Of a stretch of 64,000 nt of DNA, positions 44,777 to 53,132 are shown in pieces (the stretch's first letter is position 1; every line of letters begins with the position of its first letter). The stretch comes from Neisseriaceae bacterium JH1-16 (GTDB lineage: Bacteria; Pseudomonadota; Gammaproteobacteria; Burkholderiales; Chromobacteriaceae), in assembly GCA_025989215.1 (NCBI GenBank), contig JAPDNP010000001.1, positions 682,001 through 746,000 on the forward strand, read 5' to 3'. The notes under the pieces are model-generated. The model ran no database searches and was not told the origin of the DNA. It saw only the letters and a list, made by a program, of their open reading frames with translations. Both the position numbers and the translations under genes were made by a program.

Positions 44777-45583
44777 GTGCCGCTTCACCAGCCAGACGTT
44801 GCAAGCGATCCAGGCCCGATTATCGATGTCGTGGATCTACACAAGCAGTTCGGCCAACAAACCGTGCTAGATGGGGTGTCGTTCTCGGCCCATGTCGGGG
44901 ATGTGATCTCCCTGATCGGCGCCAGCGGCTCGGGCAAGAGCACGCTGCTGCGTTGCCTCAACATGCTGGAGGTGCCCAACCGGGGCAGCGTACGGATCTC
45001 GGGCGAGGAAATCGCGCTCAAGACCAATCACAAGGGCGTGTCCGTCCCGGCCGATGCCCGCCAGGTCGACCGTATTCGCACCCGGCTCGGCATGGTGTTC
45101 CAGAACTTCAACCTGTGGCCGCACATGACCGTGCTGGAAAACCTCATCGAGGTGCCGGTGCGCGTGCTGCGCCAGAGCCGTGCCGAAGCCATCGAGCACG
45201 CCGAGGCCCTGCTCGAGAAAGTCGGGCTCGCCAACAAACACCACTGTTACCCGAGCTTCCTGTCCGGCGGCCAGCAACAACGTGTCGCCATCGCCCGCGC
45301 GCTGGCAACCCGCCCGTCGGTGATGCTGTTCGACGAGCCCACCTCGGCGCTCGACCCCGAGCTGGTCGGCGAAGTGCTCAAGGTGATCCGTGACCTCGCC
45401 CAGGACGGCTGCACCATGGTGCTGGTGACACACGAGATGGCCTTCGCCCGCGATGTGTCCAGCCAGGTGATGTTCCTGCACAAGGGGCGCATCGAGGAGG
45501 CCGGCTCTCCCGAACAGATCTTTGTTTCCCCAAACAGCGAGCGCTGCAGGCAGTTTGTGAATGCCCAGCACTCGCGTTCGTAA
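44777..45583 (+). CDS. Polar amino acid ABC transporter, ATP-binding subunit (HisP/GlnQ type)
   Basis: Cytosolic ATPase (268 residues) of a family-3 amino acid importer. Motifs are Walker A GASGSGKST, Q-loop VFQNFNLWPHMTV, signature LSGGQQQR, Walker B VMLFDEPTSALD and the switch His in LVTHEMAFA. The start is taken as the GTG at 44777 because AAGGGGA lies just upstream; the open frame from 44714 is less likely. It is first in an operon with a binding protein and two permeases, under a sigma54 promoter. The subfamily transports arginine, histidine, glutamine and opine-like solutes. Confidence 0.92.
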   Translation: MPLHQPDVASDPGPIIDVVDLHKQFGQQTVLDGVSFSAHVGDVISLIGASGSGKSTLLRCLNMLEVPNRGSVRISGEEIALKTNHKGVSVPADARQVDRIRTRLGMVFQNFNLWPHMTVLENLIEVPVRVLRQSRAEAIEHAEALLEKVGLANKHHCYPSFLSGGQQQRVAIARALATRPSVMLFDEPTSALDPELVGEVLKVIRDLAQDGCTMVLVTHEMAFARDVSSQVMFLHKGRIEEAGSPEQIFVSPNSERCRQFVNAQHSRS

Positions 45584-45624
45584 GTCGTAGTCGATCCCAT
45601 CCTTACCACCCAGGAGACAGAGAC

Positions 45625-46401
45625 ATGAAAGCCACGATCAAGAAGCTGGTTTTTTCCTGTGCAGCCGCCGCCACCCTGCTGGCCGCCAACGCATCGGCCA
45701 CGACACTGAAGATCGGCGTTGCCGCCGAGCCCTATCCGCCGTTCTCGATCAAGCAAAGCTCGGGGCAGTGGTCGGGCTTCGAAATCGACCTGATCAATTC
45801 CATCTGCAAGGAAATCAAGGCGCAGTGCCAGATCACCGAAATGTCCTGGGACGGCATCATTCCGGCGCTGAACAGCAAGAAGATCGACGTGATCTTCAAC
45901 TCGATGTCGATCACCCCGGAGCGGGAGAAGGTCATCGCCTTCAGCGTGCCTTACTACTACACACCGTCCCAGTTCATCGGACCCAAGGGGGTGAAGGTGA
46001 ATACCTCGCCTAGCGGGCTGAGCGGCAAGATCATCGGCGTGCAGGCGTCCACCACCAATGCCGACTACGTGAAGAAGTATTACGAGAAGACTTCCAGCAT
46101 CAAGTACTACAACACCCAGGACGAATTGAACGCCGACGTCGCGGCCGGCCGCGTCGACATCATGCTCGAGGACGCGGTCGCCGCTGTCGACTTCCTCAAG
46201 AGCAAGGATGGCTCTGGCCTGGAATCGAAAGGCTTCGCGCCCAAAGACCCGATCTTCGGGCCGGGTATCGGCGCTGGCCTGCGCAAGAGCGACGTCGCGC
46301 TGAAGAAGGAATTCGACGACGCGATCCGCAACATCCAGACCTCGGGCACCTTCAACACCCTCCAGAAGAAGTATTTCAAGATCGACATCTCGGCCAAGTA
46401 A
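45625..46401 (+). CDS. Periplasmic basic-amino-acid-type binding protein (family 3)
   Basis: Periplasmic receptor (258 residues) of the HisJ/ArgT/AotJ kind. The signal peptide ends at NASA. The binding-site segments are EPYPPFSIKQSSGQWSGFEIDL, MSWDGIIPALNSKKIDVIFNSMSITPEREK and LEDAVAAVDFL. The usual transporter Arg after SMSIT is replaced by Pro-Glu-Arg spacing typical of this branch, so the ligand is probably basic but need not be plain arginine. CAGGAG precedes the ATG. It is encoded second in the operon. A family-B inverted-repeat element separates it from the first permease gene. Confidence 0.9.
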   Translation: MKATIKKLVFSCAAAATLLAANASATTLKIGVAAEPYPPFSIKQSSGQWSGFEIDLINSICKEIKAQCQITEMSWDGIIPALNSKKIDVIFNSMSITPEREKVIAFSVPYYYTPSQFIGPKGVKVNTSPSGLSGKIIGVQASTTNADYVKKYYEKTSSIKYYNTQDELNADVAAGRVDIMLEDAVAAVDFLKSKDGSGLESKGFAPKDPIFGPGIGAGLRKSDVALKKEFDDAIRNIQTSGTFNTLQKKYFKIDISAK

Positions 46402-46452
46402 GCGCCGCCTGGCTGCGTCACCCTGTTCTTGAGGGATGGGGTGACCAGCACC

Positions 46453-46568
46453 AGAGCCGCTAACAAAGCCTAGCGCAGCGGTCCCGATTGGGCATGCTGC
46501 CGCCGCAGACAGAACAAGCCGTGCAACAAGGCAGCGCAACAACGCAGGAAGGCCTCGTTGGCGGCTCG
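46453..46568. mobile_element. MITE-like element, family B, copy 2
   Basis: Left arm AGAGCCGCTAACAAAGCC (46453) and complemented right arm CGAGCCGCCAACGAGGCC (from 46568) are inverted repeats. The ends and the internal CGCAGGAA match the 6716 copy. It is inserted inside the ABC operon, between the binding-protein and permease genes. Confidence 0.6.
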
Positions 46569-46596
46569 ATATAAGACGGTTCAGCTGGAGACTGCG

Positions 46597-47307
46597 ATGG
46601 ATTGGATTCAACAGGCGGTGAATACCGTCATCGGGGACTGGGGCGTCGCGCTGATGCAGGGCGCGATGGTGACCCTGCAGATTTCGCTGGGGGCATTTGC
46701 CATTGGTCTCGTCATTGGTCTGACGGTGGCCATGGTCAAAATGACCTGTAACGGCAGTCTCAAGGCACTGGCCAACGGCTACACCACCGTGTGCCGCGCG
46801 GTGCCGGAACTGCTGCTGATCCTGTTGCTGTATTACGCCGGCAGCGACCTGATCAACGCCATCGCCGCGCTGTTCGGCCATGGCCCGGTGGAGGTGAACG
46901 GCTTCATGGCGGCGGTGGTGGTGCTCGGCATCGTGCAGGGTGCCTACGCGGCCGAGATCATCCGCGGTGCGGTGCAGGCCATCCCGGCCGGCCACATCGA
47001 GGCGGCCAAGGCCTTCGGCGCCCGACGCGGTTTCATCGTCCGCCGCATCATCCTTCCGGAAATGATGCCCTATGCGCTGGCCGGCCTGTCCAACCTGTGG
47101 CTGGTGTTGATCAAGGACAGCGCGCTGATCAGCGTGGTCGGCTACAACGAGCTGCTGTTCACCACCAAGCAGGCCGCCGGCTCCACCCGCGAATACCTGC
47201 TGTTCTACCTGTCGGTGGCAGCCATTTATCTCACGGTGACGCTGGTGTCGAACGCCGTATTCGGCCGCTTCGAACGCAGCTTCAGCCGCTGGATGCCGGC
47301 CAACTGA
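46597..47307 (+). CDS. ABC transporter permease, HisQ type
   Basis: Inner-membrane subunit (236 residues) with five predicted membrane helices and the family's ATPase-docking loop EAAKAFGARRGFIVRRIILPEMMPYAL (the EAA motif). The N-terminal signature TLQISLGAFAIGLVIGL is typical of His/Glu/Gln/Arg-type permeases. I chose the ATG at 46597 with GGAG seven bases upstream; the frame begins 39 bp earlier, inside the inverted-repeat element. It pairs with the next gene to form the transport channel. Confidence 0.9.
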   Translation: MDWIQQAVNTVIGDWGVALMQGAMVTLQISLGAFAIGLVIGLTVAMVKMTCNGSLKALANGYTTVCRAVPELLLILLLYYAGSDLINAIAALFGHGPVEVNGFMAAVVVLGIVQGAYAAEIIRGAVQAIPAGHIEAAKAFGARRGFIVRRIILPEMMPYALAGLSNLWLVLIKDSALISVVGYNELLFTTKQAAGSTREYLLFYLSVAAIYLTVTLVSNAVFGRFERSFSRWMPAN

Positions 47308-47321
47308 GCCAGGAGACCAAT

Positions 47322-48017
47322 ATGCACTTCGAATGGACCGCCACTTACGGCCACATCCTGCTGACCGGCCTGCTCACCACGATCGAGCTCTTGCTGTTCT
47401 CCGGCTTTTTCGGCTTTCTGCTCGCCTTGCTGGTGGGCTTCGGCCGACTGTCGAAGCAGCCGCTGATTGCCTGGCTCAGCCTGTCGTTCACCAACCTGAT
47501 CCGCGGCACCCCGCTCTTGGTACAGATCTATGTGCTGTATTACGGCGTCGGCAGCCTGTTCGTCGGCTTCCCGGCGGTGCGCGACAGCTTCCTGTGGCCG
47601 TACCTGCGTGAAGGCTTCTGGTACGTCGTGGTGGCATTGACGCTGAGCGTCGGCGGCTATGTCGGCGAGGTGATCAAGGGCGGCCTGCGCGGCGTGCCCA
47701 AGGGCGAGCTGGAAGCCGCCCGGGCGCTGGGCATGTCGCGCTTCTTGATGATTCGCCGCATCTGGCTGCCGCGGGCGATCCAGATTCTGCTGCCGTCGCT
47801 GGCCGGTGAATCGGTGGGGCTGCTCAAGTCGACCGCGCTCGCATCTACCGTCGCCGTCATGGACGTGTTGGGTGCGGCCAACCTGGTCAGGGCGCAAACC
47901 TTCCGCACCTATGAGCCGCTGCTGCTGATCGCGGTGACCTATCTGGTGCTAGCCCTGTTAATCGAACATGTGTTCCGTCGCTTGGAACTGCGCATTCCCG
48001 TCAGAGGTGCCCTGTGA
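47322..48017 (+). CDS. ABC transporter permease, HisM type
   Basis: Second channel subunit (231 residues), with membrane helices around TIELLLFSGFFGFLLALLVG and the EAA loop LEAARALGMSRFLMIRRIWLP. FTNLIRGTPLLVQIYVLYYG is the conserved family segment. AGGAGA precedes the ATG at 47322. The TGA overlaps the GTG of the aminotransferase by four bases, coupling transport to the first catabolic step. It has the same subfamily assignment as the preceding permease. Confidence 0.9.
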   Translation: MHFEWTATYGHILLTGLLTTIELLLFSGFFGFLLALLVGFGRLSKQPLIAWLSLSFTNLIRGTPLLVQIYVLYYGVGSLFVGFPAVRDSFLWPYLREGFWYVVVALTLSVGGYVGEVIKGGLRGVPKGELEAARALGMSRFLMIRRIWLPRAIQILLPSLAGESVGLLKSTALASTVAVMDVLGAANLVRAQTFRTYEPLLLIAVTYLVLALLIEHVFRRLELRIPVRGAL

Positions 48018-49210
48018 ACAAAGACCCGCGTTACTCCAGCCTGGTGGGCCGTATCGGTGGCAAGCGCACCGACGCCTGGAACATTCACTACGCGGCGCTC
48101 GATGCCGTAGAGCGCGGCGAGGACGTCATCGTGCTCAGCGTCGGCGACCCCGATTTCGCCACGCCATCCAGCATCACCGAACGCGCCGTCGAAGCCCTCA
48201 GGGCAGGGGACACGCACTACAGCGATGTACCCGGCCGCGTCGAGCTGCGCCGGGCGCTGGCACGCATGCACAGCGAGGACAGTGGCCAGCCGGTCGGCGA
48301 AGACAATGTGATCGTGGTCGGCGGCGCGCAGAACGGCCTGTTCGCGGTGGCGCTGTGCCTGTGCGAGGCCGGCGACGAAGTGCTGGTGCCCGAGCCGATG
48401 TACCTGACCTACGAGGCCAGCATCCGCACCAGCGGTGCGACCCTGGTGCCGGTGCCGGTGGATGCCGAACGCGGTTTTCACCTCGACCCGGCCGACATCG
48501 CCGCCGCCGTCACCCCGCGCACCCGTGCCATCTTCCTCGCCACGCCGGGCAACCCGACCGGGGTGGTGATGACGCGCGACGAGCTGGAGGCCATCGCCGA
48601 GATCGCCCGCCAGCACGACTTGTGGGTGGTGTCCGACGAGGTCTACTCCGGCCTGACCTTCGAGCGCCCGCACATCAGCATCGCCGCGCTGCCCGGCATG
48701 GCCGAGCGCACCGTCACCATCGGCAGCCTGTCCAAATCGCACGCCATGCCCGGCTGGCGCATGGGCTGGGTGGTCGGTCCCGAAACGCTGATCGCCCATC
48801 TGGGCCGGTTGGCGCTGTGCATGCTGTACGGCCTGCCTGGCTTCATCCAGGAGGCCGCGCTGGTGGCAGTGGCCGAGCGGGCTAGCATCGTCGCCGCAAT
48901 GCGTGACACCTACCGCCGCCGCCGCGACATCACCTATCGCCTGTTGCAGGAGGTGCCCGGCATCCGCTGCCTGCTGCCCGAGGCCGGCATGTTCATGATG
49001 ATCGACATCCGCGGCACCGGGCTGAGCGCCAACGAGTTCGCTTGGGGCCTGTTCGAACAAGCCCGTGTCTCGGTGCTGGACGCCACCGCCTTCGGCGAAA
49101 CCGCCAGCGGTTTCCTGCGCCTGGGCTTCGTCGTCGACGAAGAGCGGCTCGTCGAGGCCTGCCGTCGCATCGCTGCCTACGTTGGCAGCCTCGAACCCGT
49201 CCCGGCCTAA
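48014..49210 (+). CDS. aruH: Aminotransferase, AruH-like (arginine:pyruvate type)
   Basis: Fold-type I PLP aminotransferase (398 residues). The cofactor Lys is in SLSKSHAMPGWRMGW, and other active-site parts are SVGDPDF, TPGNPTG and VSDEVYSGL. It is closely similar in feel to the Pseudomonas AruH (AWDIHYRAL/AWNIHYAAL, LCMLYGLPGFIQ), which transaminates arginine to 2-ketoarginine. The GTG start overlaps the permease stop. The next gene encodes an AruI-like decarboxylase, the partner step in the arginine transaminase pathway. Whether the natural substrate is arginine or a methylated or longer basic amino acid is open. Confidence 0.87.
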   Translation: MNKDPRYSSLVGRIGGKRTDAWNIHYAALDAVERGEDVIVLSVGDPDFATPSSITERAVEALRAGDTHYSDVPGRVELRRALARMHSEDSGQPVGEDNVIVVGGAQNGLFAVALCLCEAGDEVLVPEPMYLTYEASIRTSGATLVPVPVDAERGFHLDPADIAAAVTPRTRAIFLATPGNPTGVVMTRDELEAIAEIARQHDLWVVSDEVYSGLTFERPHISIAALPGMAERTVTIGSLSKSHAMPGWRMGWVVGPETLIAHLGRLALCMLYGLPGFIQEAALVAVAERASIVAAMRDTYRRRRDITYRLLQEVPGIRCLLPEAGMFMMIDIRGTGLSANEFAWGLFEQARVSVLDATAFGETASGFLRLGFVVDEERLVEACRRIAAYVGSLEPVPA

Positions 49211-49366
49211 GAACCCGTTCACGATCTGCTGCGGTCGACCTTCAAGGCCTTGGGTGATCCTGCGTTGAAATGGCGCTCAAAATGCTCATGGACTCGTTGT
49301 CCAGTCCGCTTTTCGTGTCATTTCGCCCGGACGATCCCTTCGTTAGCGAGATCGTGAATAGGCTCT
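49210..49366. mobile_element. MITE-like inverted-repeat element, family A
   Basis: A 157-bp element with ends AGAACCCGTTCACGATCT (49210) and, complemented from 49366, AGAGCCTATTCACGATCT, 15 of 18 identical. Much of the interior also pairs (TTGAAATGGCGC against the complement GCGAAATGACAC). It starts on the last base of the aruH stop and lies between aruH and the aruI-like gene. It is non-coding. Confidence 0.65.
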
Positions 49367-49437
49367 AAGCACCTTTCTGACAACGACGGGTCGCCACCGG
49401 GCGGCCCGACCCGACCTTCCGCCACGGAGTCGCATAG

Positions 49438-51051
49438 ATGAAAACAGTGGGCATGTATCTGACCGAACTCTTGGCCGCCTACGGCGTCGACACGGTGTTC
49501 GGCATCCCCGGGGTGCACACGGTCGAGCTGTACCGCGGCCTGGCCGAAAGCCGCATCCGCCACGTCACCGCCCGCCACGAGCAGAGCCTGGGCTTCATGG
49601 CCGACGGCTACGCGCGGGTTAGCGGCAAGCCCGGCGTCTGCTTCGTCATCACCGGGCCGGGGCTGACCAATATCGCCACCGCGATGGGGCAGGCCTATGC
49701 CGACTCCATCCCAATGCTGGTGATCTCCGGCGTCAATGCGCTGGGCAAGCTCGGCTCGGGCAATGGCCATTTGCACGAGCTGCCCGACCAGCACGGCTTC
49801 GCCCGCGAAGTCAGCGCCTTCAGCCACACCATCACCCGGGCCAGCGAATTGCCGCAAGTGCTGGCGCGTGCCTTCGCGGTGTTCGACGGCGCCCGGCCAC
49901 GCCCGGTGCACATCGAAATCCCACTCGACCTGATGTCGGCTGCGGCCGACCAACTGCCCGCCATCCCGGCCCGCCTACCACGCATCACTCCCGGTGCAGC
50001 GGCGAGCACGGCCATCGCCGAGGCGGCCGCATGGCTGAAGTCGGCCGAACGCCCGCTGCTGCTGCTCGGTGGCGGCGCCGTCGCGGCGGCGGACCAACTG
50101 GTAACGTTGGCCGAACGACTCGATGCCCCAGCGGTGATGACGATCAACGCGCGCGGCCTGCTGCCGGCCGGCCATCCGCTCGGTCTGTCGTTCAGCCCGT
50201 CCTGCCAGGCGGTACGACGGCTGGTAGCCAATAGCGACGTCGTGCTGGCGATCGGCACCGAAATCGGCCAGACCGATTACGACGCCTACTGCGACGGCGG
50301 CTTCGCGCTGCCGGGCAAGCTGATCCGCATCGACATCGACCCCGAACAGCTGTTCCGCAACCGCACCGCCGACCTGGCCCTGCTGGGCGATGCCCGAGAA
50401 ACCGTGCGCGCGCTACTGACACAACTGGGCGAGCCATCCCCGTCACGGCGCGGCGCCGAGCGCGCGCTGGCAACGTGGATGGCCGGCGGCGACGATCTCA
50501 ATCCGCTGACGCACGACGACCTGGCCTTTCTTCACGCGGTGCGGGACGCCTTACCCGAAGCGTGCTTCGTCGGCGATTCCACCCGCCAGGTGTATGCCGG
50601 CAACCTCGGCTTCGTCGCCAATGCACCGCGCACCTGGTTCAATGCCTCGGTGGGCTTCGGCTCGCTGGGCTACGGCCTGCCTGCGGCGGTGGGCGCCGCG
50701 CTGGCGACGGACAATCCGGTGGTGTGCCTGGCTGGCGACGGCGGCTTCCAGTTCACTCTGGCCGAACTGGGCACGGCGGTGGAAACCGGCGCCCGGCTGA
50801 TCGTGCTGCTGCTCAATAACGGCGGCTACGGCGAGATCAAGGCCGCCATGCTCGATGCCGGGGTGCCGCCATTGGGGGTAGATCTGCACACGCCTGACTT
50901 TGTCGCGCTGGCCCGCGCCTACGGCTGGCATGCCGAGCGCTACGAACGCGGCTGCTCGATCGCCGAGCGGGTGCGGCTGGCCGCCGCCCGCGCACAGCCG
51001 ACCCTGATCGAAATCCAGGACAGGGACGGCAGTACGCTGCGCGGTCACTAG
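49438..51051 (+). CDS. aruI: Thiamine-diphosphate 2-keto acid decarboxylase, AruI-like
   Basis: ThDP-dependent enzyme (537 residues), most like 5-guanidino-2-oxopentanoate decarboxylase. The three domains follow the acetolactate-synthase order. The N-terminal part has VFGIPGVHTVELYRGL and ARHEQSLGFMADGYARVSG (with the cofactor-activating Glu), the centre has a Rossmann-like fold, and the C-terminal ThDP/Mg motif runs from LAGDGGFQF to NNGGYGEI. It would turn the keto acid made by AruH into an aldehyde that the operon's aldehyde dehydrogenase could oxidise. The 227-bp gap from aruH is mostly the family-A element, so separate transcription cannot be excluded. Confidence 0.87.
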   Translation: MKTVGMYLTELLAAYGVDTVFGIPGVHTVELYRGLAESRIRHVTARHEQSLGFMADGYARVSGKPGVCFVITGPGLTNIATAMGQAYADSIPMLVISGVNALGKLGSGNGHLHELPDQHGFAREVSAFSHTITRASELPQVLARAFAVFDGARPRPVHIEIPLDLMSAAADQLPAIPARLPRITPGAAASTAIAEAAAWLKSAERPLLLLGGGAVAAADQLVTLAERLDAPAVMTINARGLLPAGHPLGLSFSPSCQAVRRLVANSDVVLAIGTEIGQTDYDAYCDGGFALPGKLIRIDIDPEQLFRNRTADLALLGDARETVRALLTQLGEPSPSRRGAERALATWMAGGDDLNPLTHDDLAFLHAVRDALPEACFVGDSTRQVYAGNLGFVANAPRTWFNASVGFGSLGYGLPAAVGAALATDNPVVCLAGDGGFQFTLAELGTAVETGARLIVLLLNNGGYGEIKAAMLDAGVPPLGVDLHTPDFVALARAYGWHAERYERGCSIAERVRLAAARAQPTLIEIQDRDGSTLRGH

Positions 51052-51161
51052 CCCTGTCCGAGGCGCTGCCGCGATCCCGCTCCATGGTCGCGGCGGCGCA
51101 CGCAACACCACCACTGACTTGCCTTCGGCACCAGCTCGTCTTCACTGCGGAGCCTGTCCCT

Positions 51162-51911
51162 ATGCACTTCACCCATGCCGTAACTCGACTTCCGACCGGA
51201 CCGGCACCTGGCTCGCCCCTGGGCGACGTCAACGCCGAATTGTGTCGCCAGCAGTTTCACCGCTTCGTCGACACGTTGCTGGGGCTGGGGCTGTTCGTCG
51301 CCACCTTGCCCGCGCAAACCGGAGCCCGGCGGGCCCACCGGGTAGCAGACAGCGCGGTGGTGGTGCCGGAGCTCGCCATCCTCACCCCGCCGGGCCGTTC
51401 ATCCCGTCACGACGAGATCGACAGCATGGCGCCACTGCTGGCGCGCTTTCGGCCAACGCTACAGCTGAGCCCCGGCGCTCGGCTCGACGCCGGCGATGTA
51501 CTACGAGTGGGCAAGACCTTTCTAGTCGGGGTGAGCGACCAGACCGACGAGCAGGGCATCCGCGAATTCGCCCGCATCGTCGAGGGCTATGGCTACCGGG
51601 TGAGGGCGGTCGACACCGCCTCCAGACGGCCGCTGCGCAATACGGTCAGCTACCTGGGGCGCAACCGGCTGATGTTGGCCGAAAGCGAGGCCGGCCATCC
51701 CGCGTTTCGTGACTTCAGCCTGCTGGTGGTGGACCAGGACGAAGCCGACGCCGGCGGCACGCTGTGGCTCAACGAAACGCTGCTCACCCCGGCCGGTTGT
51801 CCGGGAACGCTGGCACGCCTGCAGGAGGAGGGGCTGCCGGTCGTCGCCGTCGATACCCGAGCCTTTCCGGCCAACCATGCCGGTCCGGCCAGCCTGGCGC
51901 TGTGCTTCTGA
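51162..51911 (+). CDS. Dimethylargininase-like protein lacking catalytic residues
   Basis: This 249-residue protein aligns end to end with bacterial DDAH, which hydrolyses methylated arginines: ARTP/TRLPTG at the start, LTPPGRSSRHDEI, LDAGDVLRVGKTFLVGVSDQTDEQG, YLGRNRLMLAESE, LWLNETLLTPAGCPGTL and VVAVDTRAFP. The known catalytic residues are missing: the nucleophile position near the C-terminus (Cys in GGVSCMSL of DDAH) falls on Ser in GPASLALCF, the active-site His falls on Pro in RRPLRNTVSYL, and the FVED motif is altered. It may be a pseudoenzyme, a binding protein or an enzyme with new chemistry. It lies 110 bp after the AruI-like gene. Confidence 0.75.
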   Translation: MHFTHAVTRLPTGPAPGSPLGDVNAELCRQQFHRFVDTLLGLGLFVATLPAQTGARRAHRVADSAVVVPELAILTPPGRSSRHDEIDSMAPLLARFRPTLQLSPGARLDAGDVLRVGKTFLVGVSDQTDEQGIREFARIVEGYGYRVRAVDTASRRPLRNTVSYLGRNRLMLAESEAGHPAFRDFSLLVVDQDEADAGGTLWLNETLLTPAGCPGTLARLQEEGLPVVAVDTRAFPANHAGPASLALCF

Positions 51912-52017
51912 AAGCCTGCTCACGACCTGCCGCGCCCGGTTGCTCCGGCTATGGAATAGCGCTCGACAGGCTGGCCTGCCCAATGAATACAGTTCGCCCG
52001 TACGTTCGCAGGCTTGT
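51911..52017. repeat. Degenerate inverted repeat downstream of the DDAH-like gene
   Basis: AAAGCCTGCTCACGACCTGC (from 51911) resembles the left end of the family-A element at 49210. A loosely matching inverted arm (GTACGTTCGCAGGCTTGTT) ends at 52017. It may be an old copy. Confidence 0.3.
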
Positions 52018-52040
52018 TAACCCCCTCTTAACACGCAAAA

Positions 52041-52068
52041 AACCCGCCGGCTCTGACATCGGCGGGTT
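52041..52068. terminator. Rho-independent terminator, mainly for the minus-strand gene
   Basis: Arms AACCCGCCG (52041-52049) and CGGCGGGTT (52060-52068). The minus strand continues with a run of six T, terminating the 52086-53132 gene. It may also stop forward transcription from 51911. Confidence 0.85.
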
Positions 52069-52085
52069 CTGTTCGCGTGAGCCGC

Positions 52086-53132
52086 TCAGCTGGCCGACTT
52101 GGCCACCCAGGCGTTGAAGCGCTGCTCCAGGCTCTCCACATGGTCGATCCAGAAATTCACGTCCAGCGGCAGTGCCTTGCGCAGGTTCTGCGGCGCGGTC
52201 GGCAGCTCGGCCTGCACCGACGCCGGCAGCAGCGCCAGCGCCTTGCGGTTGGTCGGGCCGTAGGGCATCTGCTCCGAGTACAGCTTCTGCTGTTCCGGGC
52301 GGCTGGCCAGCGCGATGAACTTCATCGCATCGGCCTTGCGCGGCGAACCCTTGGGGATGGCCCAGTAATCCAGCTCGTACAGGCTCTGGTCCCACACCAT
52401 CTGCAGGTTCTTGCCCTCGCGGCGGGCGTTGGTGATGCGGCCGTTGTACGAGGTGCTCATCACCACGTCGCCGGCCAGCAGGTATTGCGCCGGCTGCGAG
52501 CCGGACTCCCACCACTGGATATAAGGCTTGATCTGGTCGAGCTTGCGGAACGCGCGCGCCACACCGGCCTCGGTCGACAGCGTCTTGTACACGTCGGCGG
52601 GCGGCACGCCGTCGGCCATCAGCGCGATCTCCAGCGTATATTCGGCGCCCTTGCGCATCGCGCGCTTGCCCGGGAAACGCTTCACGTCCCAGAAGTCCTG
52701 CCAGCTCTTCGGCGCGGTTTTCAGCTTGTCGGCGTTATAGGCCAGCACGGTCGACGACACGAAGGTGCCGATGGCGCAGGGCTGCACCGCGCCGGGGATG
52801 AAGTCGGCTTTGTTGCCGATCTGGCTGTAATCGAGCTTCTCGAACATCCCCTCGTCGCAGCCGCGCCCCTGCAGCGATGCCTCCACCTCCACCGCGTCCC
52901 ACGACACGCTGCGGGTATCCACCATCGCCTTCACCTTGCCGACTTCGCCATTCCATTCGGCGCCCACCACGTTCACCCCGGTCTCGCGGTGGAAGGGGTC
53001 GTAATACGCCTTGGTCTGCGCCACCTTGCTAGGCCCGCCATAGGACACCACCACCAGGTCGCGCGCCATTGCCCCCTGCGCAGCGCCGGCCAGTGCACAG
53101 GCCATCAGCACGTATCGTCGAATCGGTGCCAT
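52086..53132 (-). CDS. Polyamine-type periplasmic binding protein (PotD/PotF superfamily)
   Basis: Extracellular solute-binding protein of the family-1 polyamine/opine group (348 residues) with a signal peptide ending AMA and mature start RDLVVVSYGGPSKVAQTKAYYDPF. Other conserved pieces are EWNGEVGKVKAMVDTRSVSWDAVEVE, WQDFWDVKRFPGKRAM and DYWAIPKGSPRKADAMKFI. The ATG at 53132 has GGGGAGAG upstream. No ATPase or permease gene adjoins it, so it must dock with a transporter encoded elsewhere. It lies downstream of the XRE-cupin regulator, with an AT-rich 259-bp gap between. Confidence 0.87.
   Translation of the reverse strand: MAPIRRYVLMACALAGAAQGAMARDLVVVSYGGPSKVAQTKAYYDPFHRETGVNVVGAEWNGEVGKVKAMVDTRSVSWDAVEVEASLQGRGCDEGMFEKLDYSQIGNKADFIPGAVQPCAIGTFVSSTVLAYNADKLKTAPKSWQDFWDVKRFPGKRAMRKGAEYTLEIALMADGVPPADVYKTLSTEAGVARAFRKLDQIKPYIQWWESGSQPAQYLLAGDVVMSTSYNGRITNARREGKNLQMVWDQSLYELDYWAIPKGSPRKADAMKFIALASRPEQQKLYSEQMPYGPTNRKALALLPASVQAELPTAPQNLRKALPLDVNFWIDHVESLEQRFNAWVAKSAS

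Noticed and set aside
45247-46995. A 582-codon antisense frame across the ABC operon
   Set aside because: Shadow of three clearly identified transporter genes.
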